Below are positions 35,105-42,810 of a DNA stretch of 64,000 nt, piece by piece. The stretch lies in the NCBI RefSeq assembly GCF_014644455.1, contig NZ_BMKS01000008.1, forward strand, positions 119,660-183,659. Direction: 5' to 3'. The stretch is from Caldovatus sediminis. GTDB lineage: Bacteria > Pseudomonadota > Alphaproteobacteria > Acetobacterales > Acetobacteraceae. A program made the position numbers and the translations under genes. Under the pieces are notes generated by a model that worked only from the letters and a program-made list of their open reading frames with translations, was not told the origin of the DNA and ran no database searches. Within the stretch, counting starts at the first letter, position 1. Each line of letters opens with the position of its first letter.

Positions 35105-37186
35105 ATGATCGACACCACTGAGCCAGGCGGCAGCGATGCCGCGCCGGAGCCTGCTGCTGCGCCCACCGCAGCGGACCTTCCGCTCGTCGCGCAGCGTGCC
35201 ATCACCGCGCCTGCCACCGTCGATCGTGCCGCGCGCACCGTCGAGGTGGTGTGGTCCACCGGCGCCCGCGCCCGCAACTTCGTCCCGGCCCTCGGCCTGA
35301 TCACCGAGGAGCTGGAGATGTCGCCGAACGCGGTGCGCATGGACGCGCTGCGCTCCGGCCGCGCCCCGGTGCTCGACACCCACCGCCGCAGCGGCGCACG
35401 CGACGTGCTCGGCCGCGTCACCGCCGCCCGCCTCGAGCGCGGACGCGGCTATGCCACCCTGCAGTTCAGCACGGCCGCGGACGTCGAGCCGGTCTGGCAG
35501 CGTATCGCCGACGGCACGCTGCGGGCGGTGAGCGTCGGCTATCGCGTGCACCGCTACGAGCCGCGGCCCGACGCCGCGACCGGCGAGACCGTCCACCGCG
35601 CGGTGGATTGGGAGCCCTTCGAGATCTCTGTCGTGCCCGTTCCGGTGGACCGGGACGCCAGTGTGCGTGGTGAGGCGCCGCAGGGCGCGCCCGCCGTCGC
35701 GATCGAGCCTGCCCTGCCCGACGAGGACCCACCCATGCCCGAGACGACGCCGGAGACCCCAGCCGCCCCGGCGCCGTCCGCGCCGCCCACCCCGCCCCAG
35801 GAGCCGACTGTGACCACCACGCCCGAGCCGACCCGCGTCGCACCCGCACCGGCCGTGCCGGCGCCCAATCTCGACGCGGTTCGTGCCGAGGCCCAGCGCG
35901 CCGAGCGCGAGCGCATCGCCGGCATCGACGCCGCGGTGGAGGCCGCCCGCGCCCTACTGCCGCCTGAGCGCATCACGCCGATCCGCGCCGAGGCCATCGC
36001 CCAGGGCTGGACGGGGGACCAGGCCCGGCGCGCCCTGTTCGACGCCCTCGTCGCCCAGGGCCCGCGCCCGTCCATTCCCGCCCGCCCCGAGACCGGCCCG
36101 AGCCACGACGATCCGGCGCAGCTCCTCGACGCCATGGCCGAGGCGCTCGCCGCCCGCGCCATGCCCAGCTACCAGCCGCAGGGCAACGGCCGCCACGCCG
36201 AGTTCCTCGGCTGGCGCCCATCCGACATGCTGCGCGAACTGCTCGCCCGCCGCGGCGAGCGCAACCCGCCGCGCAACCCGACGCTGCTCGCCGAGCGCGC
36301 CTTCCACACCGGCTCCGACTTCCCGCTGCTGCTCGCGGCCGCGGCCAACAAGATGCTGCTCGCCGCCTATCAGCCGGCGCAGCCGACCTACCGCCAGATC
36401 TTCCTCCGGCGCGATTTTCGGGACTTCAAGCCGCACCGCCACCTCCGCATCGGCGACTTCCCGACCCTGCTGCCGCTCGCCGAGAACGGCGAGATCCAGG
36501 TCGGCACCATGTCCGAGAGCCAGGAGATCGTGCTGCTGCAGACCTTCGCGCGGCGTGTGCGTGTCACGCGCCAGATGCTGGTCAACGACGACCTCGGCGC
36601 CTTCACCGACTTCGCCAGCATGATTGGGCGGCGGGTGGCCGAGTTCGAGAACGCCACCGCCTACAACCTGCTCAACAGCGCCAACGGCGACGGCCCGACG
36701 CTCGCCACCGGCAGCGCGCCCGTCTTCGCGACCGGCGCCGCGCGGGCCAACAAGGCCGGCACCGGAACGCCGCTCGACACCGCGACCATCGGCGCCGGCC
36801 GCGCCGCCATCATGAAGCAGCGCACGCTCGACGGCCTGCCGATCTCGATCGGCCAGACCATGCGGCTGCTGGTCGGGCCGAACCTCGAGCTCGCCGCCCG
36901 CCAGGCGACCGTGGTCGTGCAGGCGAGCGAGACGGCCAAAGCCAACGTCTTTGCCGGCTTCGTGCAGCCGGTGGTCGAGCCGCTGATCCCGGCCAACCGC
37001 TGGTACCTGTTCTCCGACCCGGTTGCGGCGCCGGTCTACGTCTACGGCTACCTGAACGGCGCCGAGGGGCCGCAGGTCACCACCGGTCCGGTGCAGGGCG
37101 CGGACGGCGTCGAGGTCAGCGTGATCTTCGACTTCGGCGTCGGCGCCATCGACTGGCGCGGCGCCTGGTTCAACCCGGGGACCTGA
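35105..37186 (+). CDS. Prohead protease / major capsid protein fusion
   Basis: 693 residues. The first 180 are an HK97-type prohead protease: VLDTHRRSGARDVLGRV with His93, then RAVSVGYRVHRYE with Ser143, and VDWEPFEISVVPVPVDRDA with the third acidic residue. Residues 190-300 are an alanine/proline/charged scaffold-like linker. Residues 360-693 are the major capsid protein (FHTGSDFPLLLAAAANKMLL, FARRVRVTRQMLVNDDLGAF, WYLFSDPVAAPVYVYGYLNG). Fusions of this kind are known in phages; the protease likely cuts itself and the scaffold off during maturation. Confidence 0.92.
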   Translation: MIDTTEPGGSDAAPEPAAAPTAADLPLVAQRAITAPATVDRAARTVEVVWSTGARARNFVPALGLITEELEMSPNAVRMDALRSGRAPVLDTHRRSGARDVLGRVTAARLERGRGYATLQFSTAADVEPVWQRIADGTLRAVSVGYRVHRYEPRPDAATGETVHRAVDWEPFEISVVPVPVDRDASVRGEAPQGAPAVAIEPALPDEDPPMPETTPETPAAPAPSAPPTPPQEPTVTTTPEPTRVAPAPAVPAPNLDAVRAEAQRAERERIAGIDAAVEAARALLPPERITPIRAEAIAQGWTGDQARRALFDALVAQGPRPSIPARPETGPSHDDPAQLLDAMAEALAARAMPSYQPQGNGRHAEFLGWRPSDMLRELLARRGERNPPRNPTLLAERAFHTGSDFPLLLAAAANKMLLAAYQPAQPTYRQIFLRRDFRDFKPHRHLRIGDFPTLLPLAENGEIQVGTMSESQEIVLLQTFARRVRVTRQMLVNDDLGAFTDFASMIGRRVAEFENATAYNLLNSANGDGPTLATGSAPVFATGAARANKAGTGTPLDTATIGAGRAAIMKQRTLDGLPISIGQTMRLLVGPNLELAARQATVVVQASETAKANVFAGFVQPVVEPLIPANRWYLFSDPVAAPVYVYGYLNGAEGPQVTTGPVQGADGVEVSVIFDFGVGAIDWRGAWFNPGT

Positions 37187-37222
37187 TCCCTCCGACTCCA
37201 GCAACCCATCCGCCTCGCGCCC

Positions 37223-37251
37223 GGGCGCCGCCGGACTTCCGGTCGGCGCCC
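37223..37251. terminator. Strong hairpin after the major capsid gene
   Basis: GGGCGCCGCCGG-actt-CCGGtCGGCGCCC: a 12-bp GC stem with a single bulged T, 37 bp after the capsid stop. No U-tract follows, so it may be an attenuator or an RNA-stabilising stem that sets capsid mRNA levels rather than a full terminator. Confidence 0.45.
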
Positions 37252-37275
37252 TGCGCGCTTCCAGGAGACCCGCCC

Positions 37276-37626
37276 ATGCGCAACTGCCTCCGCCCCGACG
37301 CGCGCTCCATCCCGATGGTGGTGCCCTATGCGGGCGGCATCCTCTCCGGCCAGGGCCTGCTGGTCGGCGCCTTCTTCGGGGTGGCGGCCACCGACGCCGC
37401 CCAGAACGCCTCCGTCGAGTGCGAGACCCGCGGCGAGTTCGAGCTGCCGAAGGAACCGGCGCTGGCCATCACCCAGGGCGCGCGGGTGTTCTGGGACGAT
37501 GCCAACCGCCGCATCACCACCACCGCCACCGGCAACGTCCAGGTCGGCCTCTGCACCGTCGCCGCGCTCGCCGCCGACGCCACGGTCCGCGTGATGCTGG
37601 AGCGCGTCCCGGCCTCGGGGACGTAA
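37276..37626 (+). CDS. DUF2190 capsid cement/decoration-like protein
   Basis: 116 residues. YAGGILSGQGLLVGAFFGVA, ECETRGEFELPKEPALAITQ, GARVFWDDANRRITTTATGN and VQVGLCTVAALAADATVRVM: the conserved beta-barrel pattern of DUF2190, which stabilises capsids. Encoded right after the major capsid gene, as usual. RBS CAGGAGA precedes ATG 37276. Its stop overlaps the endolysin ATG by one base. Confidence 0.85.
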   Translation: MRNCLRPDARSIPMVVPYAGGILSGQGLLVGAFFGVAATDAAQNASVECETRGEFELPKEPALAITQGARVFWDDANRRITTTATGNVQVGLCTVAALAADATVRVMLERVPASGT

Positions 37627-38024
37627 TGGCCGCGCTCCTGCCGCGCGACCGCGCGCGCCTCGAGGGCGTGCACCGCAACCTGGTGCGCGTCGTCGAACGG
37701 GCCCGGCAGGCGGTGCCCTTCATCGTGACGGAGGGGCTGCGCTCGCGCGAGCGCCAGGCGCGGCTGGTCGCGATCGGGGCGTCGCGCACCATGGACAGCC
37801 GGCATCTCACCGGCCATGCCGTCGACCTGGCCTACTGGCTGGACGACGGCGACGGCGCGCCGGAGCAGGGCGAGATCCGCTGGGACTGGGGCCTGTACGA
37901 GCAGCTCGGTGCCGCCATGAAGGCCGCGGCCAAGGAGGTCGGCGTGCCGCTCGTCTGGGGCGGCGACTGGACCGCCTTCCGCGACGGGCCGCACTTCGAG
38001 CTCGACCGCAAGGCGTACCCGTGA
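37626..38024 (+). CDS. M15 peptidase endolysin
   Basis: 132 residues. FIVTEGLRSRERQARL, then SRHLTGHAVDL with zinc ligands His60 and Asp67 (plus His64), and the final zinc ligand in GPHFEL near 125. This is the VanY/L-alanoyl-D-glutamate peptidase fold (ply118/Peptidase M15) that cleaves peptidoglycan stem peptides during lysis. No signal peptide, so it needs the holin encoded at 38898. Its stop overlaps the inner spanin gene start (GTGA). Confidence 0.9.
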   Translation: MAALLPRDRARLEGVHRNLVRVVERARQAVPFIVTEGLRSRERQARLVAIGASRTMDSRHLTGHAVDLAYWLDDGDGAPEQGEIRWDWGLYEQLGAAMKAAAKEVGVPLVWGGDWTAFRDGPHFELDRKAYP

Positions 38025-38413
38025 CCGGCGCGGCGATGCTCGCACTGCTGGGCCGCCATGCGCTGCCGATCGGTCTGGCGGCGGCCTTCGCCATGACGGC
38101 GCTGGCCGCCTGGCACTTCCGCAGCCAGCGCGACGCCGCCCGCCCCGATGCCGCGACGGCCACGCGTACCGCCAAGGCGAACGCGGCGGCGCTGGCCCAG
38201 GCCACCGCCGAGCACGCCCGCCACATCGCCGCACTGAGCGGCGAGGCCGAGCGCGCCCGCGCCCGTGCCGCGCGCCTCGGCGCCGACCTGGAGGCCCTCC
38301 GCCGTGACCCGAGCCATGCCGCCGGCGCTGCCCCTGTGCTGCGCGCTGCTGTCGAGCGCCTGCGCGCCGGCCGCGGCGCCGGAGATCCGGCTGCTGCCGC
38401 TCCGCCTCCCTGA
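38021..38413 (+). CDS. Rz-like inner-membrane spanin
   Basis: 130 residues from GTG 38021. An N-terminal transmembrane segment HALPIGLAAAFAMTALAAWH is followed by a long alanine/glutamate/arginine coiled coil (ANAAALAQATAEHARHIAAL, GEAERARARAARLGADLEAL). This is the architecture of Rz: a type II membrane protein whose periplasmic coil reaches the outer membrane. A lipoprotein-like frame starts inside it in another frame, the hallmark of an Rz/Rz1 pair. Confidence 0.78.
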   Translation: MTGAAMLALLGRHALPIGLAAAFAMTALAAWHFRSQRDAARPDAATATRTAKANAAALAQATAEHARHIAALSGEAERARARAARLGADLEALRRDPSHAAGAAPVLRAAVERLRAGRGAGDPAAAAPPP

Positions 38414-38579
38414 CGCGCTGCTGGTCTGCGCCGCGGCGCCGGCCTTGCCGGCCGCGGAGTGGCTGACCCAGGGCCAGGCGGCGGAGCTGCTGCTCGCCTA
38501 CGACGCGGCCCATGCCGATTGCGCCTGGCGCCTCGCGGCGGTGCGACGGCTCAACGCCGCGGACGGAGCCCAGCGGTGA
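38316..38579 (+). CDS. Rz1-like outer-membrane spanin lipoprotein nested in Rz
   Basis: 87 residues from ATG 38316 (GTG 38304 adds TRA and a positive charge). The leader PPALPLCCALLSSACAP has a hydrophobic stretch and a lipobox (LSSAC), then a proline-containing mature part. It begins inside the Rz-like gene in a different frame and ends beyond it, as in Rz/Rz1 of lambda-like phages. Rz1 is longer here than in lambda (mature part about 72 residues). Together they fuse inner and outer membranes at lysis. Confidence 0.65.
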   Translation: MPPALPLCCALLSSACAPAAAPEIRLLPLRLPDALLVCAAAPALPAAEWLTQGQAAELLLAYDAAHADCAWRLAAVRRLNAADGAQR

Positions 38580-38884
38580 ACGCCTTCGCCGACGCGATGG
38601 CCGCCCTGGTCGCCGACCCGAACCTCGGCGCCGAGGCCGTCTACCGGCAGGGCGGCACCGGCCCTGCAGTTGCGGTCCGCGTCCTGCGGTCTTCGCCCGA
38701 CCGCGTGGCCGATGCCTTCGGCACCGAAATCCTCTCGGCCACCGACATCCTCTCCGTCGCCATCGCGCAGCTCCCCGACCTCGCCGCCGGCGACCGCTTC
38801 GCCCTCGGCCCCGACCTGCTCACCGTCAGCCACGCCGAGCGCGACGCCGCCGGCACCGTCTGGCGCGTCCTCTGCCAGCGATAG
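38576..38884 (+). CDS. Head-tail joining-like protein
   Basis: 102 residues from GTG 38576 (overlap with the spanin stop). FADAMAALVADPNLGAEAVY, RVLRSSPDRVADAFGTEILS, DILSVAIAQLPDLAAGDRFA, AAGTVWRVLCQR. This is the pattern of small beta-barrel head completion/attachment proteins (gpFII/ATF-like) of siphoviruses. I assign it by size, motif and position; the exact family is not certain. Confidence 0.6.
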   Translation: MNAFADAMAALVADPNLGAEAVYRQGGTGPAVAVRVLRSSPDRVADAFGTEILSATDILSVAIAQLPDLAAGDRFALGPDLLTVSHAERDAAGTVWRVLCQR

Positions 38885-38897
38885 GAGCCCGCCCGCC

Positions 38898-39218
38898 ATG
38901 CCGCAGAACGCCCTCAGCCTCCTGGAGATGCTGCGCGACCTGCTGCTCGGCGCCGCGGCCGGCCTCGCCGGGGGCTTCGTGCGCTGGAACAACCCCGAGC
39001 GCCGCCGCTTCGGCTGGTGCCTCGCCTGGGAGGTGCCCTCCGCCGCCCTGGTCGGCAGCGCCGGCTATGCGCTCGGGGGCTTCCTCGAGTTCAACGAGTA
39101 CGGCCGGTTCCTCTTCGCCTTCGTGTTCGGCTACCTCGGCCAGGCGGCGCTGCACGACCTCGCGGTGGCGATCATCCGGCACCGCACCAGCCTGCCGCCG
39201 GGCGGCGGCACGCCGTGA
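38898..39218 (+). CDS. Phage holin-like membrane protein
   Basis: 106 residues. MLRDLLLGAAAGLAGGFVRW, then EVPSAALVGSAGYALGGFLE and YGRFLFAFVFGYLGQAALHD: about three transmembrane segments with short charged loops and a positive C-terminus (IIRHRTS). Length and topology fit a class I holin that times lysis and lets the endolysin out. It has no named family in my reading. Its neighbourhood (endolysin, spanins) supports the call. Confidence 0.65.
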   Translation: MPQNALSLLEMLRDLLLGAAAGLAGGFVRWNNPERRRFGWCLAWEVPSAALVGSAGYALGGFLEFNEYGRFLFAFVFGYLGQAALHDLAVAIIRHRTSLPPGGGTP

Positions 39219-39979
39219 GGCTCGCTGCCACCATCCTCGGCGACCTGCGCCAGGTGCTCGCCGCCGAGGTCCGCGCCGGCGAGCGCGCGGCGATGCAGGC
39301 GATCCGCGCCGAGACCGAGCAGGTCAAGCAGGAGCTCCGCCAGCAGGTGACCAGCAGCTTCGGCGGCAACGCGCGGGGGATCGCCAATGCCTGGCGCTCG
39401 CAGGTCTTTCCCCGCTCAGGGCAGTCGCTCCGCCCCGCCGGCCTGGTTTGGACCAAGGTGCCGAACGTCATCGATGCCTTCGAGCGCGGGGCGCTGATCC
39501 GCGCCCGGAGCGGGACGTACCTCGCCATCCCGACCGGCTTCAACGCAGCGCGCGGGCGCCGCGGCCGCGGCGAGAAGGGCCTGCGTGTGACGCCGGCGCA
39601 GATGGTCGCCTCCGGCCAGGGCTTCCTCCGCCCTTTCAGGTCTGGGCGGGGCTTCGTGTGGTGCCTGCCGCTACGATCGGGTTCCCATCGCGGCGACGCC
39701 GCGATGGGGTCCCGTCAGGGCGAGCAGACCGGACGGCGCCGCCGCATCCGGCTGATCGCCGGCGGTCTCGCCGAGATCGGCACCGGCAACCGCAAGGGGC
39801 GCGAGGCCTGGGCGCGCGAGATGCTCGCGCGGGGGATGGTGCCGATGTTTCTCCTGCTCCCGCAGGTGAAGCTCGCCAAGCGGCTCGATGTGAAGGGTGC
39901 CGCCGAACGCGGCCTGCGCCGGCTGCCGGAACGCTTCGTGGCGGCCTGGGAGCGCGAGAGCGGGAGGCAGGCACCATGA
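39215..39979 (+). CDS. DUF6441 phage protein
   Basis: 254 residues from GTG 39215 (overlaps the holin stop by 4 bp). RLAATILGDLRQVLAAEVRA, NAWRSQVFPRSGQSLRPAGL, VIDAFERGALIRARSGTYLA and FVAAWERES match DUF6441 as I know it, a family seen in alphaproteobacterial siphophages between head completion and tail-terminator genes. A minor tail or neck role is likely. Confidence 0.75.
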   Translation: MRLAATILGDLRQVLAAEVRAGERAAMQAIRAETEQVKQELRQQVTSSFGGNARGIANAWRSQVFPRSGQSLRPAGLVWTKVPNVIDAFERGALIRARSGTYLAIPTGFNAARGRRGRGEKGLRVTPAQMVASGQGFLRPFRSGRGFVWCLPLRSGSHRGDAAMGSRQGEQTGRRRRIRLIAGGLAEIGTGNRKGREAWAREMLARGMVPMFLLLPQVKLAKRLDVKGAAERGLRRLPERFVAAWERESGRQAP

Positions 39980-40422
39980 GCATGCGTGAGACCGCGATCA
40001 CGGCGCTGCACAGCTGTCTGGCGGCAGCGCTCGCCACCCGCAGTCCCGCCCCGCTGGTGCTGCGCGGCGAGACCGTGCCGCAGCGCCTGCCGCCGGGCGG
40101 GCTGGTCGTCATTCGCGATGGCGAGACCGTCGAGGAGACGGCGATCCTGTCGCCGCTTGCCTGGGCCATCGAGCATCGCACCGAGGTCGAGGTCATCGTC
40201 GGCGGAGCGACGCCCGCGGCTCGCAATGCCCTGCTTGACGCTCTGCTGGTTGACCTCGCCGCCGCCATCACCGCCGACCACAGTCTCGACGGTGCGGTGG
40301 AATGGGCGCAGCCTGGCGCGCCCGGCTTCGAGGATGTCGAGCTCGAGGGTGCGGCGGCCGCCCGCGCCGCCTCGGTCCCCGTCGCGCTGTTCTTCACCGT
40401 CGCCGGCTCGCCGCTGGCCTGA
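39976..40422 (+). CDS. Tail-terminator-like protein
   Basis: 148 residues from ATG 39976 (4-bp overlap). RETAITALHSCLAAALATRS, GLVVIRDGETVEETAILSPL, and a C-terminus ASVPVALFFTVAGSPLA. Alpha/beta fold typical of phage minor tail U/tail-completion proteins. It sits directly before the major tail protein gene, the position of lambda gpU. Family not firmly assigned. Confidence 0.6.
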   Translation: MSMRETAITALHSCLAAALATRSPAPLVLRGETVPQRLPPGGLVVIRDGETVEETAILSPLAWAIEHRTEVEVIVGGATPAARNALLDALLVDLAAAITADHSLDGAVEWAQPGAPGFEDVELEGAAAARAASVPVALFFTVAGSPLA

Positions 40423-40456
40423 CGCCTCTCCCTCCCGCTGATCCCGGAGACCCCCG

Positions 40457-41413
40457 ATGCCCCGTGCCATCGGCGCCAATTGCCGCCTGCTCATGATCCC
40501 CGAGGCGACCTACGGCACCGCGCCCGCGGGCGACTGGCGGCGCATGCCCTTCCTCTCCTGCGACCTCGGCGCCGAGCAGCCGCTGCTCGACGCCGACGTC
40601 ATCGGCGTGGGCTCCAGCCGCGATCCGGCCGCGCCCTTCCTCGACACCGTCACCGTCCAGGGCCAGGCGGTGGTGCCGGTGGACCTCGTCAACATCGGCC
40701 ACTGGCTCCGCCTGCTGCTGGGGCCGCCGACCACCACCGGCACCAGCCCGAACTTCGTCCATACCTTCGGGTCGGGCGCCGCGGCGCTGCCCTCCAACAG
40801 CATCGAGATCGGCTACCCCGACGTGCCCTCCTACGATCTCTGCACCGGGGTGCGCGCCGACACGCTGGAGATCGACTTCTCGCCCAGCGGGCCGGCCACC
40901 GCGACCTTCGGACTGATGGGGCAGGGCTCGACGCGCGGCACCGCGAGCGCGGGCGGCACGCCGACCAGCGCCGCCTACACCGCCTTCCACAAGGCGCAGG
41001 GGGCGATCAGCCGCAACGGCGCCGCGCTCGCCCAGGTGACCGGCGCGCGGCTGACCTACGCCAACGGCATGGAGATGGTGCGCACCATCCGCGCCGACCG
41101 CAAGGTGGAGGGTGTGGACCCCGGCATCGCGCGCGCCACCGGCCAGATCACCGCGCGCTTCGCGGACACCACGCTGCTCACCCAGGCACAGGACAACGAG
41201 CCGGCGGAGTTCGCCTTCGCATACATGATCGACGCCAACCGCAGCCTGACCATCACCCTGCACGAGGTCTACCTGGCCCTCGCCAAGACCCCGGTCGAGG
41301 GGCCGGCCGGCGTCGAGGCGAGCTTCGCGTTCCGCGCCGCCTTCAACGCCACCGCGACGCGCATGATGACCGTGGTGCTCAGGAACCAGCAGCAGGCGAG
41401 CGAGTATGCGTGA
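40457..41413 (+). CDS. Major tail tube protein
   Basis: 318 residues. Begins MPRAIGANCRLLMIPEATYG, TAPAGDWRRMPFLSCDLGAE, then TVTVQGQAVVPVDLVNIGHW and VDPGIARATGQITARFADTT. This two-domain beta-sandwich pattern (P-x-A-T-Y-G-T at the start) is the phage tail tube fold. It polymerises around the tape measure. RBS GGAGACCC precedes ATG 40457. The gene that follows is the inverted ParDE pair. Confidence 0.88.
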   Translation: MPRAIGANCRLLMIPEATYGTAPAGDWRRMPFLSCDLGAEQPLLDADVIGVGSSRDPAAPFLDTVTVQGQAVVPVDLVNIGHWLRLLLGPPTTTGTSPNFVHTFGSGAAALPSNSIEIGYPDVPSYDLCTGVRADTLEIDFSPSGPATATFGLMGQGSTRGTASAGGTPTSAAYTAFHKAQGAISRNGAALAQVTGARLTYANGMEMVRTIRADRKVEGVDPGIARATGQITARFADTTLLTQAQDNEPAEFAFAYMIDANRSLTITLHEVYLALAKTPVEGPAGVEASFAFRAAFNATATRMMTVVLRNQQQASEYA

Positions 41414-41416
41414 GGA

Positions 41417-41743
41417 TCACGCGCCGCCGAGCAGGTCACGCAGCAGCTCCTGCAGGTCGCGCGCGCCATGCAGGACCCGCAGGATGCGCGGCGGCGTCGC
41501 CGTCGCCCGATAGACGATCACGTAGGGGAAGTCCGGGACGACCAGGAAGCGCACCTCCTCGGGCGCCAGGGCGGGGCGGACGACCCCGATCCGCGGATAG
41601 GCCCCGATCCGGACGGCAGCCGCAACGACCTGCTCGCGCAGGCGGCGGGCCGCGGCGGGATTGTCGGTGGCGATGAACGCCGCCGCCTCGGCAAGGTCAC
41701 GACGCGCCTGCGCCGAGAGGATCGCCGGGCGCTTACCGCCCAT
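41417..41743 (-). CDS. parE: ParE/RelE-family toxin
   Basis: 108 residues, minus strand, 30 bp after the antitoxin gene. ILSAQARRDLAEAAAFIATD, AYPRIGVVRPALAPEEVRFL, DFPYVIVYRATATPPRILRV and LHGARDLQ give the RelE/ParE fold. ParE inhibits gyrase. It is inserted opposite to the phage tail operon between the tail tube and assembly chaperone genes, so it is a moron/cargo gene. Confidence 0.88.
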   Translation of the reverse strand: MGGKRPAILSAQARRDLAEAAAFIATDNPAAARRLREQVVAAAVRIGAYPRIGVVRPALAPEEVRFLVVPDFPYVIVYRATATPPRILRVLHGARDLQELLRDLLGGA

Positions 41744-41773
41744 CGGGCGTTGCCCGAAGGCTGCCGGTCGGGC

Positions 41774-42046
41774 TCAGCGGGCCTGCTCCCGCGCCCGCCT
41801 GGCTTCCGCCTCGGCGATGATCGCGTCCATCTCCTCCGCGACCTGCTCGACCTCGAACCACCCGGTCTCGTCGGCCTCGCGCTCCGCCGCCTCGAGCATG
41901 CGCACGAAGGCCGCGCGCTTCTCCTCCTGCGCCTGCAGCAGCCGCAGCGCGGCGCGCATCACTTCGCTGACGTTGCCGTAACGGCCCGAGGCGACACAGG
42001 CTTCGGCGAAGCCTTCGAGCTCCGGCGTCAGGCTGACATTCGGCAT
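41774..42046 (-). CDS. parD: ParD-family antitoxin
   Basis: 90 residues. MPNVSLTPELEGFAEACVAS, GRYGNVSEVMRAALRLLQAQ: ribbon-helix-helix (type II antitoxin ParD/CC2985) followed by an acidic toxin-binding helix (MLEAAEREADETGW). ParD binds ParE and its own operator. An inverted repeat, CATGTCA-n5-TGACATG, lies 20 bp upstream of its start. Confidence 0.9.
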   Translation of the reverse strand: MPNVSLTPELEGFAEACVASGRYGNVSEVMRAALRLLQAQEEKRAAFVRMLEAAEREADETGWFEVEQVAEEMDAIIAEAEARRAREQAR

Positions 42047-42066
42047 CCCGCCCTCCTGTCCCTCTT

Positions 42067-42085
42067 CATGTCAGACTTTGACATG
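42067..42085. promoter_or_regulatory. Inverted repeat: probable ParD operator
   Basis: CATGTCA-gactt-TGACATG is a perfect 7-bp inverted repeat 21 bp upstream of parD and 33 bp upstream of the tail-assembly chaperone gene on the other strand. RHH antitoxins bind such palindromes. ParDE binding could also influence tail-operon transcription. The TTGACA-like core may overlap a -35 element. Confidence 0.6.
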
Positions 42086-42117
42086 GCGGCTGCCCACTTC
42101 AAGTCCGGAGACCGCCC

Positions 42118-42495
42118 ATGCTCACCCTCGACCTCCCCATCGAGCCGTACTGGCTCGACCTGCCGCGCGGCGTGCGCGTCGAGATCCGGCCGGTGACCAC
42201 GGCCGTGATGGCCGCAGCCCAGGCCGCCGCTTCGCGCCGGCTGGCCGCGATCCGCATCGCCGATCCGGACCTCGACCCCGACATGGCGCGCGGCCTGTCC
42301 TTCGCCTTCCTCGTCAAGGCGCTGGCCCGCCACGCCGTCACCGCCTGGGAGGGCGTGGGCGACGCCGCCGGCAAGCCGCTGCCGCTCTCGCCCGAGGCGG
42401 TGGAGCGGCTGATGGACCTCGACGACATCGCCGCCGCCTTCTGGGATCGCGCCACCGCGCCGGTCGCCGCGGTGGCCGCCGAGGGAAACGGCTAA
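42118..42495 (+). CDS. Tail assembly chaperone, short form (gpG-like)
   Basis: 125 residues. MLTLDLPIEPYWLDLPRGVR, EIRPVTTAVMAAAQAAASRR, FLVKALARHAVTAWEGVGDA, LPLSPEAVERLMDLDDIAAA, FWDRATAP. The conserved phage pattern of a tail chaperone domain, located just before the tape measure. A canonical slippery heptamer, GGGAAAC, ends at 42489, two codons before its TAA, so ribosomes can shift -1 to make a longer form. Confidence 0.8.
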   Translation: MLTLDLPIEPYWLDLPRGVRVEIRPVTTAVMAAAQAAASRRLAAIRIADPDLDPDMARGLSFAFLVKALARHAVTAWEGVGDAAGKPLPLSPEAVERLMDLDDIAAAFWDRATAPVAAVAAEGNG

Positions 42496-42809
42496 GGGCC
42501 CGCGCCGCCTGGCACTTCGGGCGCGGGTCCGAATACTGCCGCGGTTGCGCGGCCCTTAGGCGCGACTGTGGCGCCCTTTGCCCCTACGCCGCCCACGCCC
42601 CCGCGAGCGTCGAGGGCGCCGCCGTATGGGCCGCAGGAACGGCCTGCGCCGAGGCCACGATGGGCGGGCTGAGCCTCGATATCGGCGGCGCGCTCGCCGC
42701 CGCGCGCGACCTCGGCGCGTCCGGCTGGGCCGCCGCCGAACTGCTGCTTGCCATCCGCATCGGCATGGCCGAGGGCAGCGCCGCCCGCCGCGAGGGGGAG
42801 ACGACCTGA
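42118..42809 (+). CDS. Tail assembly chaperone, -1 frameshift product (gpGT-like)
   Basis: About 230 residues: 124 zero-frame codons through the GGGAAAC site (42483-42489), then frame -1 from 42489 to the TGA at 42807-42809. The extension begins RLRARAAWHFGRGSEYC and contains cysteines (YCRGCAALRRDCGALC), then LSLDIGGALAAARDLGASGW and LLLAIRIGMAEG. G-GT style frameshifting is conserved across long-tailed phages. No good independent start codon with RBS precedes the extension, supporting production by shift. Confidence 0.78.
42483..42489 (+). promoter_or_regulatory. Programmed -1 frameshift slippery heptamer
   Basis: G-GGA-AAC reads in the correct phase for simultaneous -1 slippage (X XXY YYZ) to GGG-AAA, and TAA follows at 42493. 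Downstream GC-rich DNA (GGGCCCGCGCC) could form a stimulatory stem. Confidence 0.8.
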
Positions 42810-42810
42810 C

